A stretch of DNA of 64,000 bases from Chlorocebus sabaeus (lineage: Eukaryota; Chordata; Mammalia; Primates; Cercopithecidae), in the NCBI RefSeq assembly GCF_047675955.1, contig NC_132923.1:87827637-87891636 (forward strand), in the 5' to 3' direction. The position numbers and the translations under genes are program-made. Of this stretch, positions 62,950-64,000 are shown piece after piece. The notes beneath the pieces were generated by a model that was given only the letters and a program-made list of their open reading frames with translations, made no database searches and was not told where the DNA came from. Position 1 is the stretch's first letter; each line of letters starts with the position of its first letter.

Positions 62950-63085
62950 GAATCACCAACAACTGGTGAAACTACAGTCTCCACTTTTTATCTTATTATA
63001 GATGAGGAAACCAAAGTTCAATAGGGAAAGGGATTTGGCCAGTGTCACACTATAAATTAGTGGCACAGTGAGGAAGTTTCTCCAG
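62950..63085 (-). mobile_element. MIR/L3-like old repeat
   Basis: 'tattatagatgaggaaacca' aagttcaatagg and gtgtcacactataaattagtgg are inverted MIR-class sequence. Confidence 0.55.
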
Positions 63086-63428
63086 AGACTTCCCATGCAG
63101 TTGTCAGGCCAGGAAATCTTTATGATTGCATAGGGTGACAGAAAAATGGTATTCACCTACCAGAGCCAATCTATCTTCAGCCAAGAGTCTTTCCCTTCTT
63201 TTTTACCACTGGCTTCATATCATCATACAGGCAATGGCTTCTTCCCATACCCCATCCTTTTTCTAGGAAACAGAAGTTGTTCTAGCAGCAGGGATTACAT
63301 ACACTGAGCAACACAAGAGAAGAAAGATTTCTTTTTCTCACAGTTCTTGCAACACTTGTCTTCACTGCTTACCTGACCTTTAATTTTATGCAACCCAGTA
63401 AGATCTTTTATGTTGTTCTCTTGTGTCA
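63086..63428. other. Unassigned non-coding sequence
   Basis: Nothing recognised. Confidence 0.3.
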
Positions 63429-63431
63429 AGT

Positions 63432-63663
63432 AACCCAGGGGTTTTTGACTGGAGGTAATTTTGCCCCCTTTTCCTCAGGAAACATTTGGCAATGTCTAGA
63501 GACATTTTTGATTGTCAACACTTGAGAGGAGGGGATATTACTGGCATCTAGTGGGTAAGAGCCATGCATGCTGCTAAACATCCTACAATGCATCAGACAG
63601 CCTCCCACAGTGAGGAGTTACCCGGTCCACATTGTCAATACTGCTGATGTTGAGAAACCCTGA
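63432..63663 (+). mobile_element. MER5A hAT-Charlie element
   Basis: 'caggggtttttgactggagg', 'tttggcaatgtctagagaca', 'tactggcatctagtgggtaa', 'catcctacaatgcatcagac' and gttgagaaaccctg are MER5A in forward order. The second copy of this family in the window, opposite in strand to the one at 38325. Confidence 0.9.
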
Positions 63664-63854
63664 CCTAACCCATTTTTAGGTGTCTGACTTTCTTTCTTTG
63701 ACCTGTACATTGGTGGTCTGTGAGCTCTTTGTAGACTTGAATGATGTGTTGCTGGTGATTCCCTTAATAGATTAAACACAGTAGAACCTCAGTTAATATT
63801 GCTTGGATGGGGCATAAATTCAGAGTGCATAAATCAGGCAGTGTGTATATGAGA

Positions 63855-63930
63855 AAGAGCACTGGCCTATGAACCAGGAGACCAAGTTTGGTCAAAGCTT
63901 CACCAGTAGCAGGTAAATGTAAGACCTGAA
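63855..63930 (+). mobile_element. MIR SINE 5' fragment
   Basis: 'gagaaagagcactggcctat' gaaccaggagaccaagtttgg is the forward MIR 5' part. Confidence 0.6.
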
Positions 63931-63941
63931 ATAGATCAGTG

Positions 63942-64000
63942 ATTTTCAAACTATGGTCCGTGGAGCCTTAACAACATCTCAGTCAGCTGCATCTATTTTA
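63942..64000 (+). mobile_element. hAT element start, cut by window end
   Basis: cagtgattttcaaactatgg is a Charlie-type terminal inverted repeat. The body lies beyond the window, so the family cannot be named. Confidence 0.55.

Overview
The window is primate nuclear DNA, most likely human or another catarrhine. The evidence is the interspersed repeats: AluJ and AluS dimers, Alu monomers, a 5'-truncated L1PA-type LINE, THE1/MST and MLT1 LTRs, MER1/MER5/MER30 hAT elements and Tigger-type elements, on a dense background of old mammalian MIR and L2 copies. Base composition is AT-leaning and no CpG island is apparent. I found no exon, tRNA, rRNA, CRISPR array or intact gene. The only long open reading frames lie in the L1. 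The window therefore reads as intron or intergenic DNA, and most annotation is repeat archaeology plus candidate regulatory islands.

Layout. 1-9 kb: MIR and L2 remnants, a ~1.6 kb antisense ERVL-type pol relic (2630-4240), an old L1 3' fragment and a MER1B copy. 9-17 kb: fragmented L2 copies, many MIRs, an MLT1 solo LTR (15442-15785), a perfect 20-bp palindrome (9912-9931) and a perfect DR2 nuclear-receptor-type site (15034-15047). 18-21.5 kb: a ~1.3 kb L2 retaining reverse-transcriptase-derived sequence, a second antisense L2 split by a ~530-bp insertion, and an old L1M 3' end. 22-28.4 kb: an Alu monomer, a MIR split by an LTR-like insert, MER30, an antisense MLT1 LTR, and an AluS inside a MIR. 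28.4-37.9 kb: mostly unique sequence, MIR, L2 and two (GGAT)n arrays. 38-50 kb: four Alus, MER5A, more L2 and MIR, and long repeat-free stretches. 50.7-55 kb is the structurally richest part: a THE1/MST solo LTR, a long near-perfect inverted repeat (51184-51869), an AluS, then a Tigger element (MER2) that has received a MER30 (itself split by a truncated Alu) and a tiny internal L1 fragment. 56.6-60.7 kb: a 4.06-kb L1PA-type element inserted into an L2 tail. 60.7-64 kb: MIR, L2, MER5A and unique sequence.

The strongest unexplained structure is the 51184-51869 inverted repeat. Its arms are about 292 bp and about 97% identical, separated by a 100-bp spacer, and match no repeat family I recognise. 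Read through on either strand it would give a ~290-bp RNA hairpin. The second is the 81-83 bp internal L1 ORF2 fragment at 53431, which has no poly(A) and a 6-bp flanking duplication, suggesting repair-mediated templated insertion rather than ordinary retrotransposition. Several repeat-free islands with homeodomain, SOX/TCF or E-box words are listed as enhancer candidates; that is inference from word content and needs alignment to other mammals.
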